Part shown: positions 1 to 9,701 of the stretch, piece after piece
How positions within the stretch are numbered: position 1 is the stretch's first letter
Layout: every line of letters begins with the position of its first letter
DNA from: Paenibacillus contaminans
Lineage (GTDB): Bacteria > Bacillota > Bacilli > Paenibacillales > NBRC-103111
Length of the DNA stretch: 64,000 bases
Direction: 5' to 3'
Assembly (NCBI RefSeq): GCF_003285015.1
Contig: NZ_QMFB01000018.1
Location: 110,406 to 174,405, forward strand
The notes under the pieces: model-generated
Told to the model about the DNA's origin: nothing
What the model saw: only the letters and a program-made list of their open reading frames with translations
Databases searched by the model: none
Position numbers and translations under genes: made by a program

Positions 1-1226
1 GCAAAGGCGTTGACCTGCTGCCCGTCTATATGACACCGCTTGCTACGATGGCGAACAACGGGCAAATTCTCCCGCTTACGAAACTGTTGGACAAGTACGG
101 CAAAGACCTTGTGAAAGCAATTGGCCCTGAGTATATTGAAAGCGGTCGCATCGGCGACGATATTTACGGCATTACGACAGGCCGCGATCTGGCCAAAGCC
201 TATGGCTTTGAAATGAGAAAGGACCTCGCGGACAAATACAATATCGACTATAAGAACATCAAAACGCTCGATCAACTGGAAGAAGCGCTTACGACTATTC
301 ACAAGAACGAGCCGAACATCATCCCGGTCGTTCCTTCCAACGGCGAGCTTGTGCGCAACTGGGGCTGGGATACGCTGGGCGACGACATCACGAACCTCGG
401 CGTCCTGATGGATTTCGGCAAGGAACTGAAAGTCGTCAACTTGTACGAAACGGAATTTTACAAAGCATTCATCACGCGCATGAACAAATGGTATAAGAAC
501 GGGCTGATCATGAAGGATGCGATCAACAATACCGAAAATGCCGGCCAGATGATGAAAGCGGGCAAGGCATTCGGCGGATTCGTCAACCTGAAGCCAGGCT
601 TCGACGTTCAGGAAACAAGAAACAACGGCATCGAAATCGTCACTTCGGAAATCGTTCCGGCTTATAAAACGACGTCCGACGTGCAAATGGCGACCTGGGC
701 GATCAGCAACGGCACCAAAAATCCGGACGCAGCGATGAAACTGCTGAATCTCATGTACACGGACCCGGAATTGGTCAACCTGATGATCTACGGCATCAAG
801 GACAAGCACTATGTGGAAACAGGCGACGCCGCTAACGGACAGAAGATCATCGACTATCCGAAAGGGCTCGACGGCAACAACACCGGTTACAGACCTAGCA
901 GCGGCTGGCTGTGGCCGAACCAAACGATCGGTCATGTATGGAACGGCAACCCGGCCAACTATTGGGAAGTGCAAACCGAGTTTAATAAAACCGCCCGTCC
1001 TTCGGCCGCATACGGCTTTACATTCGATTCTAGCCGTGTGCGCAACCAAATGACGGCAACGACGAACGTTGTAGCAAAATACCATAAAGCGCTGATGAAC
1101 GGCATGCTTGATCCGGAAACGACGCTGCCGGTGTTCCAGAAGGAACTGAAGGCTGCGGGTATCGACGACATTATCGCCGCCAAGCAGTCAGACCTTGACA
1201 AGTGGGCTGCGACGCATAAGAAGTAA
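1..1226 (+). CDS. ABC sugar-type extracellular solute-binding protein, 5' end cut by window (DUF3502-like)
   Basis: The reading frame is already open at base 3, so the signal peptide and lipobox lie outside the window and the ATG at 30 is internal. The visible 400 or so residues have the periplasmic-binding-protein pattern of large oligosaccharide/uronide binders; the C-terminal part (AAKYHKAL...DPETTLP...FQKELKAAGID) fits the DUF3502-type tail common in Paenibacillus lipoproteins. It sits 38 bp upstream of an LplB-like permease, so it should be the ligand-binding lipoprotein of that importer. Role is known for the family; the ligand cannot be told. Confidence 0.85.
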   Translation, partial: KGVDLLPVYMTPLATMANNGQILPLTKLLDKYGKDLVKAIGPEYIESGRIGDDIYGITTGRDLAKAYGFEMRKDLADKYNIDYKNIKTLDQLEEALTTIHKNEPNIIPVVPSNGELVRNWGWDTLGDDITNLGVLMDFGKELKVVNLYETEFYKAFITRMNKWYKNGLIMKDAINNTENAGQMMKAGKAFGGFVNLKPGFDVQETRNNGIEIVTSEIVPAYKTTSDVQMATWAISNGTKNPDAAMKLLNLMYTDPELVNLMIYGIKDKHYVETGDAANGQKIIDYPKGLDGNNTGYRPSSGWLWPNQTIGHVWNGNPANYWEVQTEFNKTARPSAAYGFTFDSSRVRNQMTATTNVVAKYHKALMNGMLDPETTLPVFQKELKAAGIDDIIAAKQSDLDKWAATHKK

Positions 1227-1264
1227 TCGGATGCGACCTTGCATCATGGGGAAGGTGAACGTCA

Positions 1265-2206
1265 ATGAGCGTCGCGTTAAAGGCGAACAGATCTAAGCAC
1301 AAACATAACTATAAACGCTTTATCCCTTTGTACCTGATGATGCTTCCGGGTCTGCTCTATTTGCTGATCAACAACTACGTGCCTATGGGCGGGATTATCA
1401 TCGCCTTCAAGCACGTGAACTGGAACAAAGGCATTATCGACAGCCCATTCGCAGGCTTGAGCAATTTCGAGTACCTGTTCAAGACGAAGGAAGCATGGAT
1501 TATCACCCGCAACACGATTGCTTATAACGTGGTCTTTATCATTCTGGGGACGGTCATTGCAGTCGCAGTGGCCATCCTCCTGAATGAAATTCGCTCGAAG
1601 TTTTGGAAGAAGATCTACCAAACGATTATCCTGCTGCCGTATTTGATCTCTATGGTCATTGTGAGCTATTTGGTGTTCGCCATGTTCAGCTCTGAATACG
1701 GATTTGTCAATCACAGCATTCTCAAACCGCTGGGACTGGGCGATGTGACTTGGTATACCGAGCCGAAATATTGGCCGTATATTTTGACCGCCGTGCATAT
1801 TTGGAAAACGTTCGGATACAGCTGTATCATCTACTATGCGACGCTGGTCGGCATTGACCGCGGTTATTACGAAGCGGCCGTCATTGACGGCGCGAACCGC
1901 TGGCAGCAGATCATTCACATTACGCTGCCGGGACTCAAGGCCACGATGATCACGCTCGTCTTGCTTGCCATCGGCACGATCTTCTATTCCGACTTCGGCT
2001 TGTTCTATCAGGTTCCGATGGATTCCGGTCCGCTGTACGATGTAACCAACACGATTGACACCTATGTATATCGCGGCCTGATCAAGCTGAACGATGTAGG
2101 CATGTCCTCTGCCGCAGGCGTTTACCAATCTTTAGTCGGCTTTATCCTGGTGTTTATCGCCAACCGGATTGTGATCAAGTTCAGTAAAGAGAACGCCCTA
2201 TTCTAA
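1265..2206 (+). CDS. ABC transporter permease, LplB-like
   Basis: A 313-residue integral membrane protein with about six hydrophobic helices and the EAA loop near residues 199-228 (YYEAAVIDGANRWQQI...LPGLK), which docks to the shared sugar-ABC ATPase. GAAGGTGA lies 7-8 bp before the ATG. It is the first of two permeases between a binding protein and a YesM/YesN pair, the usual Paenibacillus arrangement for complex polysaccharide fragments. No ATPase gene is nearby; these systems normally share an MsmX-type ATPase encoded elsewhere (family knowledge). Confidence 0.93.
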   Translation: MSVALKANRSKHKHNYKRFIPLYLMMLPGLLYLLINNYVPMGGIIIAFKHVNWNKGIIDSPFAGLSNFEYLFKTKEAWIITRNTIAYNVVFIILGTVIAVAVAILLNEIRSKFWKKIYQTIILLPYLISMVIVSYLVFAMFSSEYGFVNHSILKPLGLGDVTWYTEPKYWPYILTAVHIWKTFGYSCIIYYATLVGIDRGYYEAAVIDGANRWQQIIHITLPGLKATMITLVLLAIGTIFYSDFGLFYQVPMDSGPLYDVTNTIDTYVYRGLIKLNDVGMSSAAGVYQSLVGFILVFIANRIVIKFSKENALF

Positions 2207-2223
2207 GGAAAGGAGAGTCGGCA

Positions 2224-3111
2224 ATGGTCGAGAATGGTAAAGCGTTTCCGATTATGGCGAACGCCATCATGTTCGCTTTGATGATCTTCTGCTTGTTCCC
2301 GTTTGCGCTGCTTGTCGTTTCCTCCTTTACGGACGAGGGCACGCTCATTCGCAATGGCTACTCGCTGTTCCCGGAGAAATTCGGCACGGACAGTTATGCT
2401 TACATGTTTAAGAAAATGGAAACGATCGCGCGAGCCTACTCCGTTACGGTTTTCGTATCGGTGGTCGGTACGCTGAGCAGCATGATCCTGACGGTCCTGC
2501 TTGCTTATCCCTTGTCCAGAAGAGATTTACCGCATCGGGGGACATTCGCTTTTTTCGTCTTCTTCACGATGCTGTTCAACGGCGGTCTGGTCCCCACTTA
2601 CATTATGTGGACCCGGTATCTGAACATCGATAATACAATCTGGGCGCTCATCGTGCCGGCATTGCTGCTGAATGCATTCTATGTCATAATGATGCGTACG
2701 TACTTTATGACTAGCATCCCGGACGAAGTGATCGAGGCCGGACGAATAGACGGTGCGGGCGAATTGCGCATCCTGTTCAGCGTCGTTCTCCCGATGTCGC
2801 TGCCGATGGTCGCCACCCTGTCCTTACTGATCGGCTTGAACTACTGGAATGACTGGAGGAACGGGCTTTATTACTTGACGGACCCCAGCTTGTTCAGCGT
2901 TCAGAACATGCTCAACACGATGCTTCAGGACGTCCGCTTCCTAGCCAGCGGCGCAGCCGGCAGCAATGCCAGCGAAATCGCGGCCACTATGCCAAGCGTG
3001 GGCATCAAAATGGCGATTGCGGTTATCGGCGCCTTGCCGGTCTTGATCGTCTATCCTTTTTTCCAGAAATATTTTGTGAAAGGCATTACCGTTGGAGCAG
3101 TAAAAGGGTAA
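2224..3111 (+). CDS. carbohydrate ABC transporter permease, YtcP-like
   Basis: A 295-residue membrane protein and the second half of the permease heterodimer. The EAA loop is near residues 176-205 (VIEAGRIDGAGELRI...LPMSLP), and the C-terminus ends in the typical KYFVKGITVGAVKG. AAGGAAAGGAG precedes the ATG by 8 bp and the gene begins 17 bp after the LplB-like gene, so they should be co-translated. Substrate unknown. Confidence 0.93.
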   Translation: MVENGKAFPIMANAIMFALMIFCLFPFALLVVSSFTDEGTLIRNGYSLFPEKFGTDSYAYMFKKMETIARAYSVTVFVSVVGTLSSMILTVLLAYPLSRRDLPHRGTFAFFVFFTMLFNGGLVPTYIMWTRYLNIDNTIWALIVPALLLNAFYVIMMRTYFMTSIPDEVIEAGRIDGAGELRILFSVVLPMSLPMVATLSLLIGLNYWNDWRNGLYYLTDPSLFSVQNMLNTMLQDVRFLASGAAGSNASEIAATMPSVGIKMAIAVIGALPVLIVYPFFQKYFVKGITVGAVKG

Positions 3112-3197
3112 GCATAAATGCCAGCATGGAGAAGCTCTCCGTGGTGGCCTTTTGCTATAGCGGTTGCCAATTATTTGCAGCGCAGGTGATCGACAAC

Positions 3198-4862
3198 ATG
3201 AAAAGAAAAGTCAGCGTCTCCTTCAAAATGAACGTATTCCGCAACCTGCTGTTGATCACGCTTCCGCTGATCGGCTTGCTGTCCGCCTATAACATCTATT
3301 CCTACTACACGTTTAACGCCAAGTTCGTGGAATCCAATCAGCAGTCTCTTGCGTTGTACGCGCGGAATATGCAGATCGACTTGAATGCGCTGGATACGCT
3401 TCTGGCGCATATCGCCTTGAATAATGATAACTTCCATCTGCTGAACAACCCGGTCGACCCGTTGCAGGCGCATGTCGCTTCGCACGAAATGATGATCCAG
3501 CTCAGTGCGGCGCTGAACTCCTACAAAGCGGCTGACGCTTTTTTTGTATACAGCACGATCAATAATACGTACCGCGATATTTTTAAGGAAGGGTATTCCT
3601 ATGAGTGGAAAGAAGCGATCCGGAATCAAGTGCGCCAACTGGCGGAAACGCGCGAAAATTTTTACTACAGCGGCTGGATGACGTACGAGGTGCAAGGCAA
3701 ATATTACTTATTCCGGCTGCTCGGCAAAAATGGCACGTACGCGGCAGTCATGGTCGACTTCGCGCAAATGTATACGCTCGACCTGGTGCACGAAGGCGTC
3801 GAGGTCATCTATGCCACGCAAGATCGGGTTGCGCTGACGAACCGGCAATTTGTCGAGGAAAACAACTTGTGGACCAACGATCACTATACGGTCGTCGGCG
3901 CTCCGATTGCCAACAGCGAAATTCAACTGATGTTTGCCGTGCCTAAGCCCGGTGTTTTCAAAGGCGGATTCGCCATTTTATTCACCCTCTCCCTGCTGAC
4001 CGTCCTGCTCGTTCTGATCCGTCTCGTCCTGTTGAACCGTTCCGTGCTGTCGCCGTGGCAGCGCCTGGTTCTCCGAATCGGCAGAGGCTCCGAGCCGCAG
4101 CAGCTCGAGGAATATCGGATCGAAGAGTTTAAGCGGGTGGATGCGGCTTTTACCCAAATGTCGAATGAAATCAATCAGCTGAAAATCGTCGCTTACGAGC
4201 AAGAGATCAGGCGGCAAAAAGCGGAGCTGCAGCATTTGCAGCTGCAAATTCGCCCGCATTTTTTTCTGAACTGCTTGAAGAGCTTATACGGAATGGCGCA
4301 GCAGCAAAGCTTCGAGCGTATTCAGCAAATGATTCTCGCCATCTCCAATCATCTGCGCTACAATTTCAAGGATAATTTGCAGCTTGTCTCGTTTCGCCAG
4401 GAAATGGACCACGTTCAAAACTATATGCGCATCCAGCATATCGCTCATCATATCCCGCCTCTATGCGAATGGCAGGTCGACCCGGCGCTGATGGACTTCG
4501 CCCTGCCGCCGCTGTCGATCCAAACCTTCGTGGAGAACAGCGTCAAATATGCGACGAAGCCGCAAGAGCAGCTGCTGATCCGGATCAAAGCCGCTTTGTT
4601 GGAAAGCGATGACGGGAGCTATGCGGATATTACGATTCAGGATAACGGCAGCGGGTTCGACCCTTCGATCTTGGAGGAGCTGAACTGCGGCGATTCCACG
4701 ATCTACACCGATATTCATGTCGGCTTGAGCAATGTGCGTCACCGGTTGTTTATGCTGTATGGAGAGAAGGCTTGGCTAGCTTTTTTTAATAATGATGAAG
4801 GGGCGGTCGCGGAAATCATTTTGCCGATTTCTTCAAAGCTGAAGGGGGAGGAAAACGAATGA
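3198..4862 (+). CDS. sensor histidine kinase, YesM/LytS-like
   Basis: The frame is open from an ATG at 3126, but AGGTGAT sits 7 bp before the ATG at 3198, and the protein from there (MKRKVSVSFKMN...) starts with the expected cytoplasmic positive stretch and first membrane helix, so 3198 is preferred (554 aa). A large extracellular sensor region is followed by a second helix around residues 257-280, a short HAMP-like linker, the His_kinase box with the phosphoacceptor His354 (IRPHFFLNCLKSL; the usual NPHFLFNTL is altered) and a C-terminal ATPase domain with NSVKYA and DNGSGF motifs. It overlaps the downstream regulator by 4 bp (ATGA) and presumably controls the upstream importer. Confidence 0.88.
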   Translation: MKRKVSVSFKMNVFRNLLLITLPLIGLLSAYNIYSYYTFNAKFVESNQQSLALYARNMQIDLNALDTLLAHIALNNDNFHLLNNPVDPLQAHVASHEMMIQLSAALNSYKAADAFFVYSTINNTYRDIFKEGYSYEWKEAIRNQVRQLAETRENFYYSGWMTYEVQGKYYLFRLLGKNGTYAAVMVDFAQMYTLDLVHEGVEVIYATQDRVALTNRQFVEENNLWTNDHYTVVGAPIANSEIQLMFAVPKPGVFKGGFAILFTLSLLTVLLVLIRLVLLNRSVLSPWQRLVLRIGRGSEPQQLEEYRIEEFKRVDAAFTQMSNEINQLKIVAYEQEIRRQKAELQHLQLQIRPHFFLNCLKSLYGMAQQQSFERIQQMILAISNHLRYNFKDNLQLVSFRQEMDHVQNYMRIQHIAHHIPPLCEWQVDPALMDFALPPLSIQTFVENSVKYATKPQEQLLIRIKAALLESDDGSYADITIQDNGSGFDPSILEELNCGDSTIYTDIHVGLSNVRHRLFMLYGEKAWLAFFNNDEGAVAEIILPISSKLKGEENE

Positions 4863-6418
4863 ACGTTCTGGTCGTGGACGATCAATATGATGTGGTGCAG
4901 GGCGTGAAAGCCGGCGTAGACTGGCAGGCGCTGCGGATCGAGAGTGTCTATCACGCCTACAGCGCGGACGAAGCGAGAATGCTGCTTGGGGAGAAAGACA
5001 TTCATATTCTGCTGTGCGACATCGAGATGCCGATGGAAACCGGGCTGGAATTGTTCAAATGGGTGCGGGAGGCTTACCCGGCCTTGCAGTGCATCTTCCT
5101 GTCCGCCCACTCCGAATTCGAGTACGCCCAGGAAGCGCTGCAGCTCGGCTGCTTCGACTACATTTTGCAACCGGCCAGCTACGAGGCGATCCAGGCGTCG
5201 ATTGAGCGCGCCATCCACAAAATCCATGCTAACGCCCAGATGCGGCAGCTCTCCGAATACGGAGCGTATTGGCGGGAGAACAAAGATTATCTGCTGGAAA
5301 ACTGCATCCGCAGCTTCCTCGCCGATTCCGGGCAGCATCATGAGCAATTGCTGCGGGACTTGAACAATCTGGACATCCGCGTAACGCCGCATACCTGGTT
5401 TCGCTCCGTGCTCATTCAGCTGACGAAGCCAAGCGATCAAGCAGGCAAAGAGGAATTGAAGCAGGAATTGGCGCATTTTACAGCGCCGTACCGATTGCAA
5501 TCGCTGTTGGTCCAGCTTGACGGCTTCAATTATTTGGCGCTTTTGTACACGGAGAGCACGTTCGGCGCTCCCGTAGAGCGTATCATGAATCAGCTGATGG
5601 CTGCCGTTCAGAATAAGCTTGCCTGTTTGATCGCTTGCTACGTGTCGGACATCGGACAAGCCCCTATGCTGAAGCAGCATTATCAAGCGCTCTGCCGGAT
5701 GCGCCAGCACAATGTGGCTTTATACAGCAAAGTGTTCACGATGCAGCATATGAATCAGCTGAAGGAAAGCGCATACTCGATTCCGGATATGCAAAATTGG
5801 GCCATACTCATCGCCCATGGCAGCAGCAAAACCGTGCGTAACGAAATTCACCGTTACCTGCAGCAGCAGAAGCAGCTCGGCGTGATGACCGCCGAATTTC
5901 TTGCCCGTTTTCACCAGGACTTCATCCAGGTGTTCATGACGGCGACCAAACAGCTGGAGCTGAACGCCAGCGAAATTTTCTTCGAACGATACGGCTACGC
6001 CGACTATATTCAGGCTTATACTTCGCTTGACAAGATGCTCGATCTGGTCGATTTCGTGTTGAATTACGCGGAAGAAAACGCCGCAGGCGCGCATCAAGTC
6101 CAGGATTCCGTCGCGCGCGCCATCGCCTATATCAACCAGAACATTGAGAAAAACTGCAGCCGGGCTGAAATCGCCGAAGCCATCTATATCAACCCGGAAT
6201 ATTTGTCTCGGCTGTTCAAGAAAGTCAAAGGCGTCTCTCTTAACGACTATATCGCGATGCAGAAGATGGAAATCGCCAAGTCGCTGCTGACGAACACGAG
6301 CATCCCCGTCCATCTGATCGCTTCCAAGGTCGGCTACTCCAACTTCTCGTATTTCTCGCAGGTGTTCAAAAAATATTGCGGTCTCGCTCCGTTGGAGTAT
6401 CGCCAGCAGAAGGGCTGA
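4859..6418 (+). CDS. response regulator with AraC-type DNA-binding domain, YesN-like
   Basis: 519 residues. The N-terminal receiver domain has the acidic pocket DD at 7-8 and the phosphoacceptor Asp54 (LLCDIEMP). A long middle region of unknown fold follows, then a C-terminal double helix-turn-helix of AraC type from about 418 to 516 (CSRAEIAEAIYINPEYLSRL, KVGYSNFSYFSQVFKKYCG). The start codon overlaps the kinase stop (ATGA), so the pair is translationally coupled. Expected to activate the adjacent sugar importer when the partner kinase is triggered; target sites were not identified. Confidence 0.92.
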   Translation: MNVLVVDDQYDVVQGVKAGVDWQALRIESVYHAYSADEARMLLGEKDIHILLCDIEMPMETGLELFKWVREAYPALQCIFLSAHSEFEYAQEALQLGCFDYILQPASYEAIQASIERAIHKIHANAQMRQLSEYGAYWRENKDYLLENCIRSFLADSGQHHEQLLRDLNNLDIRVTPHTWFRSVLIQLTKPSDQAGKEELKQELAHFTAPYRLQSLLVQLDGFNYLALLYTESTFGAPVERIMNQLMAAVQNKLACLIACYVSDIGQAPMLKQHYQALCRMRQHNVALYSKVFTMQHMNQLKESAYSIPDMQNWAILIAHGSSKTVRNEIHRYLQQQKQLGVMTAEFLARFHQDFIQVFMTATKQLELNASEIFFERYGYADYIQAYTSLDKMLDLVDFVLNYAEENAAGAHQVQDSVARAIAYINQNIEKNCSRAEIAEAIYINPEYLSRLFKKVKGVSLNDYIAMQKMEIAKSLLTNTSIPVHLIASKVGYSNFSYFSQVFKKYCGLAPLEYRQQKG

Positions 6419-6455
6419 TTGTTTGGGGGTATTTGGCCCGGCTCCCTCAAGGGCA

Positions 6456-6890
6456 CTACCCGCCGCTTTGCCGCCAGTCGCTGCGGTATTTGCCGGGAGG
6501 AACCCCTGTCATTTGCTTGAACACGCGCGTAAAATTTTGCATGCTGGCATAACGCAGCCGCTCGGTAATTTCCTTGATCGACATTTCGGAACTGTCGAGG
6601 AGCCATTCCTTCGCCTTCGAAATCCGCTAATCAATGACATAATCGACGAAGGTCATGCCGGTCTCTTCCTTGAAGAAGCGGCTGAGCTGATACGGGGACA
6701 GCCGGAGCTGGGCGGCCGCCTGCTGCGTCGACAGGTCGGTTTCGTAGTTCTCGTAAATGTACTCGATCGCCTGACGGATCAAGCCGTGCTTCTGCGAACC
6801 TTCCAATTGCCCGAGATGCCCGCGCAGCGTCGGGAAAAATTCGCTCCGGAACCAGTCCTTCAGTTCCGCGAGCGATTCGGCGGACGTCCC
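6456..6890 (-). pseudogene. remnant of an AraC-type regulator with an internal TAG stop
   Basis: On the minus strand the frame reads the C-terminal AraC domain almost intact (AIEYIYENYETDLSTQQAAA..., LSPYQLSRFFKEETGMTFVD, then RISKAKEWLLDSSEMSIKEI and YASMQNFTRVFKQMTGVPPG) and ends at the stop at 6456-6458. A TAG at 6627-6629 interrupts it exactly where the family usually has Tyr in the (L/I)xxYRI segment between the two helix-turn-helix motifs. Upstream the same frame meets TGA a few codons before 6890, so the N-terminal sensor part is gone. It faces the YesN-like gene tail to tail. A decayed gene, not a functional regulator. Confidence 0.8.
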
Positions 6891-6943
6891 TCAACATCCA
6901 CCTATTAATATTTTCACTTCCCGAAATGCCTGTGTAGCTTCAT

Positions 6944-8359
6944 TTACTCCACCTTCATAAGCTGCCGGGAGCTGTTGGACATCCACACCCGAACCACTTC
7001 CCCCTGCGCGTTCCGGATAAATCGGAATAACGCTTCTTCGTCATCCAGCGCAAGCAGGAACAAATCCCGTTCCGTCACCGGCTGCAATATCACGTTTTGC
7101 CCCTGGCAGACCAAGACCAGCTTCCCCTCCATCGCCGCAAAGACGATATTTTGGCCTTCATAAGACGAGTAGCGGCCTGTATAGCCATTAAGATCGTCCC
7201 TCTTCATCTCGTAGCCCGCTCTGCGGATGATTCGGGCATCGGGCGAAAGACCTTGAGCAAGATTCAATGCCCGATACAGTACGGCCGAAATCGGAACCTC
7301 CGCCAGATTGGAGAGCACAATGCCCGTTATCCCTTTCTCCGGAATGAAACACATTCGTGATGAAACGGCCTTTAATCCCCCCCCGTGTTCGATCAACGTC
7401 GGCCCTCGGTCGCCTTTCGTAATATGAAATCCATAGCCATAAAATTTGCCGGGAGCGATTTGAATGTGCGGCGTCAGCATCTGCCGCACGCTATTTTCTT
7501 GCAGCACCAGGCGATTGCCTACCCTGCCGTAATTTCGATAAATCTCCAGGTACTTCATCATATCTCTGGCGGTAGAGCGCAAAAATCCGGTTCCCAGCAG
7601 CGCCGGCGCCTCCCACCAACCGGGCGCAGGGTAGGTGGTCTTATGTCCGTCTTCCGCTTTGCGAGCAGCATAGGGCATCGTCAATTGCCAGGCCGGCAGC
7701 TTATCCAGGTCGAACGAGGTTGCTTCCATCTCCGCCGGCTGCAAAATCTCCCGCCCCACATACTCCGCAAACTGCACGCCGCTAACCCGTTCCACAATCG
7801 CCCCCAGCAGGCCATAGCAATCGTTGCAATAACTGAACTGCGTGCCCGGCGGCCCGAGCAATTCATAATCGCAGTCAGCCATAAACGCCATGAGCTGCTC
7901 ATACGAATCGATCGGGCCATGCTTCAATAGGGGTGCAGCAGCCGTATACGAATAATCCTTCGTGGATGGGTCCGCATCCAGGGAGCGTTTCATCGCGTAA
8001 AATAAAGTAGGCAGCGGCGGGATCCCCGTCGAATGCGTCATAAAATGATGAATGCGAATTTGCTCCGTCCAGGCCTGATTCGGGGTTGCGAATTCCGGCA
8101 AATAACGGTTGACCGGATCGTCGACAGACAATTTCCCCTGTTCCTGCAGCTTCATCACTGCCGCGCAAGTAAACGATTTGGTAAGGGAAGCGATGCCGAA
8201 TACGGTGTCCATGCTGACTGGCAATTTATCCTCCCGATTCCGGCAACCGTAACCTCGGGCATGAACCATCTGCCCATGCTCGGCCACAGCCAGCGCCATT
8301 CCCGGAATGACGTGCTTGCTCATGAAGGAACTTACGAATGCATTCATCGTCTCGCTCAA
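6944..8359 (-). CDS. serine hydrolase of the beta-lactamase/penicillin-binding class C family
   Basis: The SxxK motif is SLTK (Ser58-Lys61 from the TTG start), the second motif is Tyr-Cys-Asn (YCND) and the third is HGGG, the usual replacement of KTG in esterase/DD-peptidase-like members. No signal peptide, so probably cytoplasmic. The frame stays open to an ATG at 8461, but that would overlap the RidA gene by 50 bp and has no ribosome site. A TTG at 8359 lies 8-9 bp behind GGGGGA, and an ATG at 8347 is the other plausible start. Last gene of the long minus-strand cluster; likely an esterase or amidase. Substrate unknown. Confidence 0.85.
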   Translation of the reverse strand: MSETMNAFVSSFMSKHVIPGMALAVAEHGQMVHARGYGCRNREDKLPVSMDTVFGIASLTKSFTCAAVMKLQEQGKLSVDDPVNRYLPEFATPNQAWTEQIRIHHFMTHSTGIPPLPTLFYAMKRSLDADPSTKDYSYTAAAPLLKHGPIDSYEQLMAFMADCDYELLGPPGTQFSYCNDCYGLLGAIVERVSGVQFAEYVGREILQPAEMEATSFDLDKLPAWQLTMPYAARKAEDGHKTTYPAPGWWEAPALLGTGFLRSTARDMMKYLEIYRNYGRVGNRLVLQENSVRQMLTPHIQIAPGKFYGYGFHITKGDRGPTLIEHGGGLKAVSSRMCFIPEKGITGIVLSNLAEVPISAVLYRALNLAQGLSPDARIIRRAGYEMKRDDLNGYTGRYSSYEGQNIVFAAMEGKLVLVCQGQNVILQPVTERDLFLLALDDEEALFRFIRNAQGEVVRVWMSNSSRQLMKVE

Positions 8360-8411
8360 ATTTGGATTCCCCCATTCTATACGGCGACAGCGATTTTCAA
8401 GCCTTTTCCTC

Positions 8412-8780
8412 TCATCCCTGCCTGCGAACGGCAAACGCATCGATTTCAACAAGAAGCTCATAATTCAAGTCGCAATAAATCGTCGTTCGCGCCGGGTATG
8501 GCGCTGAAAAAAACGTCCCGTATACCTCATTAAACTTCTGATACAGACCGCGATCGGATAAATATACGTTCACTTTCACAATGGAATCCAGGTCCAGTCC
8601 GCTTTCCGCCAAAATAGCCCGGATGTTCTCCATCGTCGCTATGGTTTGGGTTTCTATGTCGGGTCCGACAATCTCCCCCGTCGAAGCATCCAGACCTCCT
8701 TGGCCGGACACATAGATACAGCCATCCGTTTCGAACGAGCGGGATGCCGGCAATTCGGTAAACACGGTTTGATCTTTCAA
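8412..8780 (-). CDS. RidA/YjgF/Rid-family protein
   Basis: Small Rid-fold protein; family members are homotrimeric 2-imino acid/enamine deaminases. The C-terminal signature YPARTTIYCDLNYELLVEID keeps the conserved Arg and the following Glu. The frame extends to a TTG at 8828, but AAAGGAGG at about 8790-8797 lies 10 bp before the TTG at 8780, giving 122 aa, the usual family length; I chose this start. It follows the creatininase gene, so it may clear reactive imines made in the same pathway or hydrolyse a pathway intermediate (inference). Confidence 0.87.
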   Translation of the reverse strand: MKDQTVFTELPASRSFETDGCIYVSGQGGLDASTGEIVGPDIETQTIATMENIRAILAESGLDLDSIVKVNVYLSDRGLYQKFNEVYGTFFSAPYPARTTIYCDLNYELLVEIDAFAVRRQG

Positions 8781-8824
8781 TGAAACCGTTCCTCCTTTCT
8801 CTTTCATTTCTTCGTTACTACTAA

Positions 8825-9643
8825 TCAAGCATAAGCTCTGGTGTTTCCACTCTTCGCCCTTGATGCAAAGCTTCCATGTTCATCCATCGTCTGCACGGTT
8901 GTTACCAGCCACTCCGCAACACACTTCGTGATCGCATCCAAATAGATACGGCCCGCCGCTGCTGTCGCCCGGTATGGAGCATCGGTATATCCGTCCAGGC
9001 CGGTCAGCTCTCCGTGCTTCCCTATAAACGTGCCGGGGGTCCCACCGTGAATCCATTCCCGGATCGGATGGTCCGTTTCCAAACGGTCGGTTCTTACCAG
9101 TTCTGGCCGAAGCGCCAAAATGGCCGAGGTTTCAAAGCCGCCCGCATGTCCGGGAACCAGCCCTGTATCGGACGCTTGCAGCGTATCCAGCACAGAGCCG
9201 GACACGCTCCAGTAAGAGGCGCATGCTCCCCATATCCGGTGCTTGACAACCAGATCATTTATCGTCTGAAGCATCATCGGAGCGTTGCCGCCGTGCGCGT
9301 TCACAAAAATAATTTTTTGGAAGCCGTCCGTCACCAAGCTTTCCCCGACATCCCGCAGTACCTGCAAATAGGTTGCCGAAGTAAAGGAGAGCGTGCCGCC
9401 GAAGGAAAGGTGATGCTCCGAACAGCCGATTGTCAGGACCGGTGCCATCAGAATATCTGCCATATCAGCCGCTTGACGAACGGCGCCGGAAACCACATGC
9501 TCGCAAATCAGGCTGTCCGTATACACAGGCAAGTGCGGACCGTGCTGCTCTGTCGCGGCAAGCGGGACCACAACGGCACACCCGGCCTTCGCCCTCTGTG
9601 AAATATCTTCCCGTGTTAAATGATGCATATGGATTTCAGTCAT
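8825..9643 (-). CDS. creatininase-family amidohydrolase
   Basis: 272 residues with the creatinine amidohydrolase metal motif ATEQHGPHLPVYTDS (Glu32, His34, Asp43) and the later NAHGGNAPM loop. Family members hydrolyse cyclic or linear amides using two divalent metals (creatinine, formamidopyrimidines, mycofactocin precursor). GGGGGATACAGCT precedes the ATG. In a cluster with sugar-acid enzymes the true substrate is probably not creatinine; opening of a lactam or deamidation of a sugar amide is a possible role (inference). Confidence 0.88.
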   Translation of the reverse strand: MTEIHMHHLTREDISQRAKAGCAVVVPLAATEQHGPHLPVYTDSLICEHVVSGAVRQAADMADILMAPVLTIGCSEHHLSFGGTLSFTSATYLQVLRDVGESLVTDGFQKIIFVNAHGGNAPMMLQTINDLVVKHRIWGACASYWSVSGSVLDTLQASDTGLVPGHAGGFETSAILALRPELVRTDRLETDHPIREWIHGGTPGTFIGKHGELTGLDGYTDAPYRATAAAGRIYLDAITKCVAEWLVTTVQTMDEHGSFASRAKSGNTRAYA

Positions 9644-9701
9644 AGCTGTATCCCCCAGTCGCTACCGATATCAGTCAAAGATTGAAATAAACATTCATTG
9701 C

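Noticed and set aside
1277..2128. Minus-strand frame of 283 codons
   Set aside because: Antisense of the LplB-like permease; no family motif, Arg/Asp-rich shadow composition.
4739..5710. Minus-strand frame of 323 codons
   Set aside because: Shadow of the YesN-like regulator, which has clear receiver and AraC motifs.
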